NCBI GenBank assembly: GCA_024640955.1
Contig: JAHEDZ010000006.1
Span: 1 to 64,000, forward strand
From: Oceanospirillaceae bacterium
GTDB taxonomy: Bacteria > Pseudomonadota > Gammaproteobacteria > Pseudomonadales > Balneatricaceae
Length of the DNA stretch: 64,000 bases
Direction of reading: 5' to 3'
Positions 29,757 to 39,957 of this stretch are shown here, piece after piece; the stretch's first letter is position 1; each line of letters opens with the position of its first letter. Made by a program: the position numbers and the translations under genes. Under the pieces are notes generated by a model, which saw only the letters and a program-made list of their open reading frames with translations, made no database searches and was not told the DNA's origin.

Positions 29757-30743
29757 ATGTACCTGAGCCTCGCCCAACATAGTCGTATTGTCGCTCATCA
29801 GTGGTACGACATTACAGTCACTCTGTTTAAAGTACTGATCCCCGCGCTGATCGTGGTACGCCTGTTGGAGCAGGCCGGATTCGTTGATCTTCTGGCTCAG
29901 TTATTGGCGCCGCTGATGCACTTACTTGACCTGCCGCCCCTCGCTGGATTGATCTGGGCGACCGCGATGCTGACCAATATCTATGCCGGTCTGGTCATTA
30001 TGATCACCTACGCATCCGACTGGACACTGGCACAGGTCACCTGCATGGGTATGTTGATGCTCGGTGCCCATAACATGCTGGTAGAGGTCAGTATTGCGCG
30101 CAAAGCGGGCTGTCGCATACTGCCGCAGGCGCTGATGCGCATAATCAGCGCTTTTCTGCTCGCCTGGCTGTTGAGTTGGTACTATGCCGACGACCCAGTA
30201 ATGCAGCAGACACACGCCTTTATTTGGCAGCCTGAAGTGCGCGGTGCAGACTGGGGTACCTGGGCTACAACTCAGCTCACCAGCCTTTTCTGGACCGCTA
30301 TCGTGATCTTGATACTGGTCACGGCCCTGCAAATCCTGAAGGTCACGGGTGTTGAGCGGATGCTGGAACAGGCGCTAAAACCTCTACTCAAGCTGATCGG
30401 CATCTCGCAGAAAGCGCTATCGATGACGCTGATAGGCATGACACTGGGGCTCGCGTTTGGTGGCGGACTGTTGATTCGTGAAGCGGAGAAGGGTGAACTC
30501 AATCCACGAGAGATCCTCGCAGCCATCAGCCTGCTTGGGCTGTGTCACAGTTTGATTGAGGATACGCTGCTGATAGCACTTACCGGTGCATCGCTTTGGG
30601 CAGTAGTAGGCTATCGGTTGATATGGGCACTGCTACTTATTGCGATTATCGCGCGGTTGATTCCGCTGATTCCAGATAAGGTGCTAGATCGGTGGTTTGC
30701 TACGTCCGTAGTGAAAGAGCCAACAGAAGAGAAGGTCGGGTAA
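29757..30743 (+). CDS. Nucleoside-recognition (Gate) domain membrane protein
   Basis: ~328 aa multi-TM; LTNIYAGLVIMITYASDWTLAQVTCMGMLMLGAHNMLVEVSIARKAGCR. Confidence 0.75.
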   Translation: MYLSLAQHSRIVAHQWYDITVTLFKVLIPALIVVRLLEQAGFVDLLAQLLAPLMHLLDLPPLAGLIWATAMLTNIYAGLVIMITYASDWTLAQVTCMGMLMLGAHNMLVEVSIARKAGCRILPQALMRIISAFLLAWLLSWYYADDPVMQQTHAFIWQPEVRGADWGTWATTQLTSLFWTAIVILILVTALQILKVTGVERMLEQALKPLLKLIGISQKALSMTLIGMTLGLAFGGGLLIREAEKGELNPREILAAISLLGLCHSLIEDTLLIALTGASLWAVVGYRLIWALLLIAIIARLIPLIPDKVLDRWFATSVVKEPTEEKVG

Positions 30744-30782
30744 TAGCCGCATAGGCGGCTACAACCCTCGTACCGGAAAATT

Positions 30783-30831
30783 TGTAGGAGCGATCTACGC
30801 GAAGCCTACGTTCGCGACGGATCGCACGGCC
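30783..30831. repeat. REP-like element (TGTAGGAG family)
   Basis: TGTAGGAGCGATCTACGCGAAGCCTACGTTCGCGACGGATCGCACGGCC. Confidence 0.6.
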
Positions 30832-30834
30832 CGA

Positions 30835-32406
30835 TTAAACCTGCGGCCCAGCCGCAATAATCGCTTCATCGACACCACCAAATTTCTCAAAGTTCTTCAC
30901 AAACTTCGACGCCAACTCAGCTGCCGCAGCATCATAGGCTTGAGCCGACTCCCAGGTCTGGCGTGGTACCAGCAGATTAGAGTCTACTGAGGGCACCGCC
31001 ACAGGGACATCGAGGTTCAGCCCATCAATGTGCTGCGTCTCTACATCATTCAGACAGCCATTCTGGATTGCAGAGATCACCGAACGCGTCGTTGGGATAC
31101 TGAAGCGCTGACCTGTGCCATAGCTACCGCCGGTCCAGCCGGTATTTACCAGGTAGACACGCGAACCAAACTCTTCGATACGCTTCATCAGCAGCTCGGC
31201 GTATTCCGCTGCTGGGCGCGGGAAAAAAGGCGCACCGAAGCAGGTGGAGAAGGTCGACTTAATGCCACCGCCCGACCCCATCTCCGTCGAACCGACAAGT
31301 GCGGTGTAGCCAGAAAGAAAGTGGTAAGCCGCAGCTTCCTTGGTGAGTACTGATACCGGTGGTAGGACACCAGTGAGGTCACAAGTAAGGAAAATGATGT
31401 TATCCGGTTCAGCCCCCATATTAGTCGCAGAGCGTTTGTCAATGTGCTCCAAGGGGTAAGCACAGCGGCCATTTTCGGTCAGACTAGTGTCGTTATAGTC
31501 GGCACGACGTGCATCATTTAGTGTCACGTTCTCAACAATTGCACCAAAACGGATCGCTTCCCAAATAATCGGCTCGTTCTTATGGCTCAGGTTGATGGTC
31601 TTGGCATAACAGCCACCTTCAAGGTTGAACACTGTGCCTTTGCCCCAGCCGTGTTCATCATCACCGATCAAGTAGCGATCAGGATCCGCTGAGAGCGTGG
31701 TCTTGCCCGTACCCGAAAGACCAAAAAAGAGGGTAGTCGCACCATCTTCGCCAATATTGGCTGAACAGTGCATCGGCAGCACGTCCCGCTCAGGCAGCAG
31801 GAAGTTCTGCACTGAGAACATCGCCTTCTTCATTTCACCCGCGTAGCGCATGCCTGCAATCAGTACTTTGCGCTTAGCAAAGTTGAGGATGACGCAGCCA
31901 TCGGAGTTGGTGGCGTCGCGCTCGGGATCACATTCGAAGCTGGCAACGTTGAGGATCTGCCACTCCTCTTTATCCTTCGGGTTGAAGTGCGCTGGGCGAA
32001 TAAAGAGGTTTTGCCCAAAGAGGTTCTGCCAAGCCGTTTCAGTCGTCATGCGCACTGCTAGGTAGTGGTTTGGATCCGAGCCAACGTGTACCTCAGAGAC
32101 AAAGTGCTCTCTATCGCTGAGGTAGGCCTCAACGCGCGACCAGAGCGCATCAAACTTAGCAGCATCAAATGGGCGGTTGATTGCCCCCCAATCGATGGAG
32201 TCGGCCGTACTCGGCTCCTGCACGATGAAACGATCCATCGGCGAGCGGCCTGTCCGCTTGGCGGTGGTTACAACCAGCGCACCGGTGTTGGCAAGTGTGC
32301 CTTCACCGCGAGCAACAGCGGCTTCAACAAGAGCTGCAGGCGCTAAATTAAGGTGGGTCGTGGAAACTGACTCTTTAGTCATCTGTTTTTCTATCCTTTC
32401 GGGCAC
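30835..32406 (-). CDS. pckA: Phosphoenolpyruvate carboxykinase (ATP)
   Basis: [37 protein letters not shown]. Confidence 0.97.
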   Translation of the reverse strand: MPERIEKQMTKESVSTTHLNLAPAALVEAAVARGEGTLANTGALVVTTAKRTGRSPMDRFIVQEPSTADSIDWGAINRPFDAAKFDALWSRVEAYLSDREHFVSEVHVGSDPNHYLAVRMTTETAWQNLFGQNLFIRPAHFNPKDKEEWQILNVASFECDPERDATNSDGCVILNFAKRKVLIAGMRYAGEMKKAMFSVQNFLLPERDVLPMHCSANIGEDGATTLFFGLSGTGKTTLSADPDRYLIGDDEHGWGKGTVFNLEGGCYAKTINLSHKNEPIIWEAIRFGAIVENVTLNDARRADYNDTSLTENGRCAYPLEHIDKRSATNMGAEPDNIIFLTCDLTGVLPPVSVLTKEAAAYHFLSGYTALVGSTEMGSGGGIKSTFSTCFGAPFFPRPAAEYAELLMKRIEEFGSRVYLVNTGWTGGSYGTGQRFSIPTTRSVISAIQNGCLNDVETQHIDGLNLDVPVAVPSVDSNLLVPRQTWESAQAYDAAAAELASKFVKNFEKFGGVDEAIIAAGPQV

Positions 32407-32600
32407 TGCCCCGTTTACCTGGAAATAAAAACCCAGCCGACCTCTAAAGGGTCACGTTCGATGACGTTTTTGCTTGGGTAGGATACGAACCAGTTGATCT
32501 GGTCTCTTTTTTTAGCGTGTCGCAAAATTTGATTCGCAATACTTATACCACCGATTTTCTCACAACCGGCGGCGCAGGCGTACCCTGAGGGCCTTACCTA

Positions 32601-33479
32601 TTAGTGCAATGAACCCTCGTCATTTAGGCGACCGTCGTTGTGAAACAGGGCGCGGATATCGGCAGTATCAAAGCTATACAGCTCATTGCAGAACTGGCAG
32701 CTCATCTCAATCGCACCGCCCTGCTCTTCGGCAAGCTCTAACAACTCATCTTGCGTCATCATCTGCATCGCATTGGCGCTACGCTCGCGGCTGCAGTCGC
32801 AGTTGAAGATAAGATCTTCAGATTCGAACAGGCGCACTGTTTCCTCGTGGTACAGGCGGTAAAGGATGGTCTCGTTGTCGAGCTGCAACAGTTCTTCCGA
32901 TTTGAGCGTTTGAGCTAAAGCGACAATGTGCTCCCAGTCGGCAGAGCCTGTACCCGCCGCAGGCAGGACCTGAGTGAGCATACCGGCTGCATGCTTGCCA
33001 TCGGCGGCGAGCTGAATTTTGGTGGGTAGCTGCTCTGATTGAGAGAAGTAGCGTTCCAGACAGTCACTCAGGGTGGCACCTTCGAGTGACACAACACCTT
33101 GATAACGTTGACCGTCTTTTGGCTCGATGGTTAGAGCCATACGGCCATTCTGCAGCAGCTCATCCAAGCGCTCGGCATCAGGCAGCTCTCCTTCATCGAA
33201 ACGCGCAATCGCACGTACATGATTATCATGGGTCGCTTCGGCCATCAGAATCCTAACAGCACCCTCGCCCTGAGCTTGGAGTGATACACGACCTTCGATC
33301 TTCAGGTTGGATGTGAGTAGCGCAACTGCCGCCAGCAACTCACCCAGCAGAATCTGTAGTCGCTCGGGGTAGTCGGCGCGGGCAAGCACTTCCGCATAGG
33401 CTTTATCGAGACCCACAATGGCACCTCGCACATCAATATCATCAAACAGAAGGCGTTGAATTTGGTCAGGACTACTCAT
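32601..33479 (-). CDS. hslO: Redox-regulated chaperone Hsp33
   Basis: 292 aa; zinc motif CDCSRERSANAM...CQFCNELYSF. Confidence 0.95.
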   Translation of the reverse strand: MSSPDQIQRLLFDDIDVRGAIVGLDKAYAEVLARADYPERLQILLGELLAAVALLTSNLKIEGRVSLQAQGEGAVRILMAEATHDNHVRAIARFDEGELPDAERLDELLQNGRMALTIEPKDGQRYQGVVSLEGATLSDCLERYFSQSEQLPTKIQLAADGKHAAGMLTQVLPAAGTGSADWEHIVALAQTLKSEELLQLDNETILYRLYHEETVRLFESEDLIFNCDCSRERSANAMQMMTQDELLELAEEQGGAIEMSCQFCNELYSFDTADIRALFHNDGRLNDEGSLH

Positions 33480-33565
33480 GAATTTTTGCGCTCAAACTCG
33501 ATAAAAAACGGCATATTTCGAAGTGCGTAAATTGTAACGAAAAATTGGGCAACCGCCGACCCCTA

Positions 33566-33952
33566 CTAGCCGTCCCAGAACCCTTTAATGCGCAGCAGTT
33601 CGCGCCTACTCTTTTTATTTGGTCGATTTTCGGGTGCAGACCCAAGATTTTTGCGCGCCTCGGCATTGGATGCGCGTTTATCGACACTCTCTTGGGTCTC
33701 TCGGTAGAGTTTTTGGGCCTCAGGCGCTCCGCGACGCGTGTCGGACAGTCCTAACACCTCGATTATCTTCTCTTCATACCCTTGTCGCAGTTTTATCTCG
33801 GCGCCAATCTCAACATTTCTGGAGCATTTGGCCTTGTGGCCGTTGTATTGAACCTTGCCCCCCTCGATCATCTCCTTGGCTAAACCTCGCGTCTTGTAGA
33901 AACGCGCAGCCCAGAGCCACTTATCGAGTCGAACCTGTTCTGAATCACTCAT
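33566..33952 (-). CDS. hslR: Ribosome-associated heat shock protein 15 (S4 domain)
   Basis: VRLDKWLWAARFYKTRGLAKEMIEGGKVQYNGHKAKCSRNVEIGAEI. Confidence 0.95.
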   Translation of the reverse strand: MSDSEQVRLDKWLWAARFYKTRGLAKEMIEGGKVQYNGHKAKCSRNVEIGAEIKLRQGYEEKIIEVLGLSDTRRGAPEAQKLYRETQESVDKRASNAEARKNLGSAPENRPNKKSRRELLRIKGFWDG

Positions 33953-34650
33953 TAGTCGGGAAACACCTCAGAAAAATCCTGTAACACGGGAAAATCACAA
34001 TCATCGAGATCACGCGGTGGTTGCTGGCTATCGGGTTGCGAAATCGTGAGCAGATGTGCGATGCCATAATCACGTGCGGAGCGAAGCACCGGCAAGCTAT
34101 CGTCCACCATTAGAGTACGCTCTGGATCGAAAGGTTCGATCTGCTGGAGCTTTTCCCAGAACAGCTGCTGCTCTTTTGGCACGCCAAAGTCGTGCGAACT
34201 AATAACGCGGTCGATCTCTGACTCCAGCTCTGTGTGTCTGAATTTCAAATCAACTCCACCACGGTGAGAGTTCGTTACAATCACGATACGACGACCGGTC
34301 TGGCGCACACGTTGCAAAAATTCCTGAACCGAATCACGGTAACCGATCTTATCTGCCACCTCTGCCTTTAGCTCGGTAATGGGTAGATCTAACTCTTTTG
34401 ACCAGTAATCAAAGCAGTACCACTGCAGCGTACCCACTTCCCGCATGATGCGCTCATGCAACCAGATTCGAGCCTCATCGGGGTCGAGCTGATTTTTCTC
34501 AGCATAGACAGCGGGAATAAACTCAAGCCAGAAGTGGCTATCAAAGTGGAGATCGAGCAAAGTTCCGTCCATATCTAGAAAGACGGTATCTATCGCTTGC
34601 CAATTCAACATAATCAGGGAACACTCAGGGTTCAGCATGGATGAATACAA
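33952..34650 (-). CDS. yrfG: GMP/IMP nucleotidase, HAD family
   Basis: VFLDMDGTLLDLHFDSHFWLEFIP; located between hslR and nudE as in E. coli. Confidence 0.9.
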   Translation of the reverse strand: MYSSMLNPECSLIMLNWQAIDTVFLDMDGTLLDLHFDSHFWLEFIPAVYAEKNQLDPDEARIWLHERIMREVGTLQWYCFDYWSKELDLPITELKAEVADKIGYRDSVQEFLQRVRQTGRRIVIVTNSHRGGVDLKFRHTELESEIDRVISSHDFGVPKEQQLFWEKLQQIEPFDPERTLMVDDSLPVLRSARDYGIAHLLTISQPDSQQPPRDLDDCDFPVLQDFSEVFPD

Positions 34651-35201
34651 GTATGCACATCAAACCCGAGATTTTGAAGCTAAGTCGCCCTGAGCGTTCG
34701 CGACTTTTTCATGTAGAGCAGGTCCATCTGCGTTTTAGTAACGGCGAAGAACGCATGTTCGAGCGGTTGATAACGCCACCTCGTGGGGCCGTGATGGTGA
34801 TAGCGATTGATGAGGATGATCATCTAATCCTAATCCGCGAGTACGCTGCTGGGCTTGATGAGTATGTGCTGACGCTGCCCAAAGGGGTTATAGACCCAGG
34901 TGAAGATCCGGTTCAGGCGGCCAATCGAGAATTGCAGGAGGAGGCCGGCTTCGGTGCTCGCGAGCTCCATCCGCTCAAGCGTATCAGCGCTGCGCCAAAC
35001 TACATGGGACACATGCTCGATCTCGTTATTGCGCGCGATCTCTATCCAAGCAAGTTGGAGGGCGATGAGCCGGAGCCGCTAGAGGTAGTGCGCTATCCGC
35101 TATCTCAGATCGACGATCTGATTACCCAAGCAGATTTCCATGAGGGCCGTGCTATCGCCGCTCTGTTCTTGCTGAAAAATTGGCTGGCTGAGAATCGTTA
35201 A
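34641..35201 (+). CDS. nudE: ADP compounds hydrolase NudE
   Basis: Nudix box GVIDPGEDPVQAANRELQEEAGFGARELH; syntenic with yrfG/hslR/hslO/pckA. Confidence 0.92.
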   Translation: MNTSMHIKPEILKLSRPERSRLFHVEQVHLRFSNGEERMFERLITPPRGAVMVIAIDEDDHLILIREYAAGLDEYVLTLPKGVIDPGEDPVQAANRELQEEAGFGARELHPLKRISAAPNYMGHMLDLVIARDLYPSKLEGDEPEPLEVVRYPLSQIDDLITQADFHEGRAIAALFLLKNWLAENR

Positions 35202-35284
35202 TCGGCTAATTTGGGAGCGATCGACCAAAGGTACTTTCGCGACCCACTGGAAAATATGCCTCCGGCATACATCCCTCTTACCGT

Positions 35285-35566
35285 CTACTCACCGGATTTG
35301 CAGGCTAGCGTTCCTGCCATGATCGTTTGCTCTACCTTGGTCTCAAATGCGGAGTCTCCTTTATCCATCCGCATGATGCGTTCCACATCCAGATCAGAAA
35401 ATCGCTCGTGAACGTAATCCGACAGACAGTTACACTGAGCTTCGGTACCGCCACCTGATGTACATCCATCGCGGAACGGCTCCCACGTCTTGGATGTGAG
35501 GTACTGGGTTTTCACAACATAGACCGCCAGCATCACAATACTGATCCAAACGAGCACTTTAGACAT
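35285..35566 (-). CDS. Hypothetical small protein with N-terminal TM helix
   Basis: 93 aa; MSKVLVWISIVMLAVYVVKTQYLTSK hydrophobic segment, Cys residues (DGCTSGGGTEAQCNCLSDYV). Confidence 0.6.
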   Translation of the reverse strand: MSKVLVWISIVMLAVYVVKTQYLTSKTWEPFRDGCTSGGGTEAQCNCLSDYVHERFSDLDVERIMRMDKGDSAFETKVEQTIMAGTLACKSGE

Positions 35567-35785
35567 AGCTGTACCTTGATTAACGAGAAAGCGGCCCTAT
35601 TGTAAGGGTGTTGAGATGTGGCGCCAGCTAACTTTAGTTGCACCACAGTAAACAGGTTATAACGGCCTAACAAACCGCGCTAAAGAGCCTGTTATCTGCG
35701 CTTTAAGTATTATAAAAGGGTGTTATCATACGCCCCAGCGTTTTACAGGCTTTTCGATCACAATTTAACGATTATGGAGCAACCC

Positions 35786-36370
35786 ATGAGCTTTGAACTG
35801 CCAGCACTGCCATATGCAAAAGATGCACTGGAGCCACACGTCTCTGCTGAGACTCTGGACTTCCACCACGGCAAACACCACAACACTTACGTTGTAAAAC
35901 TGAACGGCCTGCTCCCAGGCTCTGAGTTTGAAGGTAAGACACTGGAAGAGATCATCATGTCTGCTCCAGCGGGCGGCGTATTCAACAACGCAGCACAGAT
36001 CTGGAACCACACCTTCTACTGGCACTCTCTGTCACCAAACGGCGGCGGCGCTGCAACCGGTGCGATTGCTGATGCGATCAACGCTAAGTGGGGCTCTTTT
36101 GAAGCCTTCCAGGAAGCGTTCAACGACAAAGCAGTAAACAACTTCGGCTCTTCTTGGACTTGGTTGGTTAAGAACGCTGACGGTTCACTTGATATCGTTA
36201 ACACTAGCAACGCTGGCACGCCAATGACTGACGGCCAGACTGCAATCCTGACCGTTGACCTGTGGGAACACGCTTACTACATTGACTACCGCAATGTACG
36301 TCCAGACTACCTGAAAGGTTTCTGGTCACTGGTTAACTGGGAATTCGCAAACGCGAACCTCGCAGCCTAA
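35786..36370 (+). CDS. sodB: Superoxide dismutase [Fe]
   Basis: [55 protein letters not shown]. Confidence 0.97.
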   Translation: MSFELPALPYAKDALEPHVSAETLDFHHGKHHNTYVVKLNGLLPGSEFEGKTLEEIIMSAPAGGVFNNAAQIWNHTFYWHSLSPNGGGAATGAIADAINAKWGSFEAFQEAFNDKAVNNFGSSWTWLVKNADGSLDIVNTSNAGTPMTDGQTAILTVDLWEHAYYIDYRNVRPDYLKGFWSLVNWEFANANLAA

Positions 36371-36385
36371 TCTGCGCTCAGTCGT

Positions 36386-36414
36386 AAAAAGGAAGCCTCG
36401 GCTTCCTTTTTTTT
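36386..36414 (+). terminator. Intrinsic terminator of sodB
   Basis: aaaaaggaagcctcggcttcctttttttt. Confidence 0.85.
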
Positions 36415-36455
36415 GGCGAGTTTGGTAACTCTTCTTATTTATTCTGGATCTTCAT

Positions 36456-38918
36456 ATGTCTAATCAAACTCCGCGCATCGAACAATTAATCGATCAGATG
36501 ACACTCGAGGAGCAGGTGAGCCTTTTATCTGGCGAAGACTTCTGGTCTCTACCAGCTATCCCACGCCTGGGCATCAACAAGATGCGGGTCACAGACGGTC
36601 CAAATGGTGCGCGCGGATCAGGCTCTCTTTTCGGTGGTGTAAGTGCTGCCTGCTTTCCATGCGGAATATCTATTGGTGCGACTTGGAATCCAAAGCTAAC
36701 CGAAGAGATCGGAAAAGCGATTGCTCAAGAGGTAAAGTCCAAAAGCGCCCACCTTTCTCTCGGCCCAACGGTGAACGTCCATCGCAGTTGCACCAATGGC
36801 CGAAACTTCGAGTGCTACTCGGAGGATCCAGAACTCGCTGCCTCGCTAACTACAGCCTATATTAAAGGGCTACAACGCGAGGGCGTAGGTTCTGCGGTAA
36901 AACACTTTGCCGGTAATGAAAGCGAAATTGAGCGCACCACCACTGATTCGGTTATTGATGAGCGAACACTGCGTGAAATTTATCTGCGTCCCTTCGAGGA
37001 CGCCGTCAAGAAAGCTGGCACTTGGTCGATGATGTCCTCGTACAACAAATTAAATGGGACCTATACAGCCGAAAACAGATGGCTTTTGACCCAGGTTCTG
37101 CGGGACGAATGGGGATTCGACGGCGCACTCACTTCTGATTGGTTCGGTTCGCGTTCCACTGCGCCAACAATTAATGCGGGCCTCAATATGGAGATGCCGG
37201 GGCCTGTGCGTGATCGCGGTCAAAAATTGATCGATGCGATCGATGCTGGCGACGTGTCCCGCGAACAGGTCCGCTCTCTGGCACTTGATGTACTCCGACT
37301 GATGGAGCGAGTCGGATCGTTAGCCGACAACAGCGCCTTCGAAGAGCATGCAGATAATCTCCCAGAGCACCGTACCCTTATTCGACAGGCAGGTGCAGAG
37401 GGAACTGTTCTGTTGAAAAACAGCACAAATCTTCTGCCACTCCAGCCAAAAACCGCAGGAAAAATAGCTGTAATCGGCCCGAATGCCAACGTGGCTCAGA
37501 TCATGGGAGGAGGCTCAGCCCAACTCAACCCACACTACACAGTTACTCCACTGGATGGTCTTAAAGCCCGTATAGATAAATCAAATCTGATTTTTGAAAA
37601 AGGGTGCAGCAACTACCGATTTGAACCCCTGTACAAAGGTGAACTGCAGGTAGAGTTTTTTGCCAACCGTGAGTTGAGCGGCGAACCGGTGCACACTGAG
37701 TCAATGACCGATGGAGTAGCTTTTTGGATACCACCTTTCGGCGGCAATAAGGTCGAGGTTGGAAACTTTTCAGCACGCGTATCGGCGAAATACACACCAA
37801 AAAGCTCAGGCACTCACCATCTAGGCTTCCACTGTGCTGGTTTGGCACGGGTTTTCCTGAACGATGAGCTGATCCTTGATTTAACCGACAATTGGACAAA
37901 GGGCCGAACATTCTTCGAGGAAGGGTGTGACGAACAGACGGTTCCAGTCGAATTAATGGCCGAGACGGAGTGCAAAATTCACTTCGACTTTATGAGCCGC
38001 GAAAGCGATAACCTCACTCTCTCAGCCTGGCGTCTAGGTATCTCCAAACCGCTCGGTGACGTAGAGATGGATGAGGCCGTAAACGCAGCGGCAGAGGCGG
38101 ATACAGTTGTACTCTTTGCTGGTCGCTCTGGCGAGTGGGACGCTGAAGGCAGTGACCTTGAGAATATAGCCCTCCCTGGTCGCCAGGATGAGCTGATAAG
38201 CAAAGTTCTGGCAGCAAACCCCAATACCGTAGTTGTATTGCAAACCGGTGGCCCAACTGAGATGCCGTGGGTAGATCAAGCAGACACCCTTCTACAAGCT
38301 TGGTATCCAGGACAGGAGTGCGGTAACGCCATCGCTGATGTGCTCTTCGGTGACGTAGAGCCAACAGGCCGTCTGCCACAGAGCTTCCCGGTGAAGTGGA
38401 GCGATAACCCAACAGCTGTCGGCGATGAACTCGTCTACCCAGGCAAGGACGGCCGCGTTGAGTACCGCGAGAAGCTCAATATTGGCTACCGCCACTACGA
38501 TGCAACCGGTGTGAAACCACTTTTCCCATTCGGTTTTGGCTTGGGCTACACCGCCTTTGCTCTGAGTGACCTCAATGCAGAAGCCAACGCTGATGGCAGC
38601 GTCGCAGCGAGTGTGAAGGTTACCAATACCGGCGCAAATCACGGCACTACCGTAGTGCAGCTCTACACCTCAGAACTGAGCAGCAGAGTTGAGCGACCGG
38701 TTAAAGAGCTGAAGCAGTTCAACAAGCTCACCCTGCAGGCAGGCGAGAGCGCAGTTGTGGAGTTTGAATTGGGTCTACGCGACTTTGCCTACTGTGATGT
38801 AGATGCCAAAGGCTGGCGTGTAGACGCGGGAACCTTCCGCCTCAGCGCTGGCTTCAACGCTGAGCAGATTGAGCAGACCTGCGAGATCCAACTCGCCGAC
38901 CAGTTCGCCGGCTATTGA
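36456..38918 (+). CDS. Beta-glucosidase, glycoside hydrolase family 3 (PA14 insert likely)
   Basis: 820 aa; RVTDGPNGARG, KHFAGNESEIERTTTDSVIDERTLREIYLRPFE, ALTSDWFGSRST nucleophile region, fibronectin-III-like C-terminus. Confidence 0.9.
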   Translation: MSNQTPRIEQLIDQMTLEEQVSLLSGEDFWSLPAIPRLGINKMRVTDGPNGARGSGSLFGGVSAACFPCGISIGATWNPKLTEEIGKAIAQEVKSKSAHLSLGPTVNVHRSCTNGRNFECYSEDPELAASLTTAYIKGLQREGVGSAVKHFAGNESEIERTTTDSVIDERTLREIYLRPFEDAVKKAGTWSMMSSYNKLNGTYTAENRWLLTQVLRDEWGFDGALTSDWFGSRSTAPTINAGLNMEMPGPVRDRGQKLIDAIDAGDVSREQVRSLALDVLRLMERVGSLADNSAFEEHADNLPEHRTLIRQAGAEGTVLLKNSTNLLPLQPKTAGKIAVIGPNANVAQIMGGGSAQLNPHYTVTPLDGLKARIDKSNLIFEKGCSNYRFEPLYKGELQVEFFANRELSGEPVHTESMTDGVAFWIPPFGGNKVEVGNFSARVSAKYTPKSSGTHHLGFHCAGLARVFLNDELILDLTDNWTKGRTFFEEGCDEQTVPVELMAETECKIHFDFMSRESDNLTLSAWRLGISKPLGDVEMDEAVNAAAEADTVVLFAGRSGEWDAEGSDLENIALPGRQDELISKVLAANPNTVVVLQTGGPTEMPWVDQADTLLQAWYPGQECGNAIADVLFGDVEPTGRLPQSFPVKWSDNPTAVGDELVYPGKDGRVEYREKLNIGYRHYDATGVKPLFPFGFGLGYTAFALSDLNAEANADGSVAASVKVTNTGANHGTTVVQLYTSELSSRVERPVKELKQFNKLTLQAGESAVVEFELGLRDFAYCDVDAKGWRVDAGTFRLSAGFNAEQIEQTCEIQLADQFAGY

Positions 38919-38920
38919 TT

Positions 38921-38972
38921 TGTAGGAGCGCAGCTATGCTACGCGATCGCGCCCATAAAGTGCGCTCCTACA
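38921..38972. repeat. REP-like element, 12-bp perfect terminal inverted arms
   Basis: TGTAGGAGCGCA (38921-38932) ... TGCGCTCCTACA (38961-38972). Confidence 0.75.
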
Positions 38973-39600
38973 GGAATTTAGACTTGTTGGTGACGACTAC
39001 GTTGAAGGAGATCGAAATACGTGGGGTATCTGCGAGGTTGGGGTGTACGAAATGGTGCAGGAATGCCGGCCAGAGGAAGAGCTCTCCCGGCGTAGGTAGG
39101 CACCGATATTCAGGATCAAACTGCCCATCATTGCGAAGAGCTGTCATATTGGCAGCACCTCTAGGATCATAGAAACTGATACAACCGGGGTTCAGGTCGT
39201 CTCGCCCTGTCGAACTTGGTTGTTCAGGCACATCAAGGTAGTAGGTTCCGGAGAGCCAAGAGTGTGGGTGATTATGCAGGTTGTGGTAATCGCCTTTGGC
39301 GTTTATATTCGCCCATGCCTGCACGGAGACCTCTGGCATCGTTGAGATACCTGCCTCAGAAACATAATCAGCAATGGCCCGCATCACGCACTGCTGCAAC
39401 CAAGCAATAGCCGGGTGATTAAGTTCGAATAGGTTCTGGTTGAGGTAGTTGGTCGTTAGCTGATTTTGCTGTGCATTTGCCTGCATTAGCAGGGTCGAAA
39501 TTACCGGATTGGCCGCTTCATGCCCGGGCAGCTTGATGGACATGAACAGAGTCGGCCAGAGACGCCGAAACTCAGCTTGGCCATCAACCCGCTGCATCAA
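38968..39600 (-). CDS. Putative 2OG-Fe(II) oxygenase family protein
   Basis: 210 aa; NLHNHPHSWLSGTYYLDVP, GELFLWPAFLHHFVHPNLADTPRISISFNVV. Confidence 0.8.
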   Translation of the reverse strand: MMQRVDGQAEFRRLWPTLFMSIKLPGHEAANPVISTLLMQANAQQNQLTTNYLNQNLFELNHPAIAWLQQCVMRAIADYVSEAGISTMPEVSVQAWANINAKGDYHNLHNHPHSWLSGTYYLDVPEQPSSTGRDDLNPGCISFYDPRGAANMTALRNDGQFDPEYRCLPTPGELFLWPAFLHHFVHPNLADTPRISISFNVVVTNKSKFL

Positions 39601-39815
39601 GCGAGCTTAATCCTGTAACGAATGACGCCACCCTCTGACTCTTGAATTAAAAGCAGTTCGTGGCCAACAAGCTCACAGAGCGACAGCAGATCACGACGGC
39701 CGCTAGGATCGTCAGTGAAGAAATCTACCTCAGTACCACTCGGCAGGCCAGCGGTACGCTTCTTCAGACGGAGTATAGGCAAAGGGCAAAGCAGGCCGAC
39801 AGCGTCGACCTGCAT
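39597..39815 (-). CDS. TusA/SirA-like sulfurtransferase
   Basis: MQVDAVGLLCPLPILRLKKRTAGLPSGTEVDFFTDDPSGRRDLLSLCE; CPxP motif. Confidence 0.8.
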   Translation of the reverse strand: MQVDAVGLLCPLPILRLKKRTAGLPSGTEVDFFTDDPSGRRDLLSLCELVGHELLLIQESEGGVIRYRIKLA

Positions 39816-39828
39816 CACCTCAGTCTGC

Positions 39829-39957
39829 TCAGTTACGTCGTACGCTGCTTGCACTGCTGCCGCGCTCCGCTGCCGACCAACCAAACTCGTTCAGCACTGT
39901 CGGTGCCGCAAACGCTATCACCAGTGCCACTGCAAACGCAGAGATCATTGCTTTCAC
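39829..39957 (-). CDS. 42-aa predicted single-TM small protein in the FDH operon (not in ORF track)
   Basis: GTG start overlapping the fdh gamma stop (GTGA): (M)KAMISAFAVALVIAFAAPTVLNEFGWSAAERGSSASSVRRN*. Confidence 0.65.
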   Translation of the reverse strand: MKAMISAFAVALVIAFAAPTVLNEFGWSAAERGSSASSVRRN

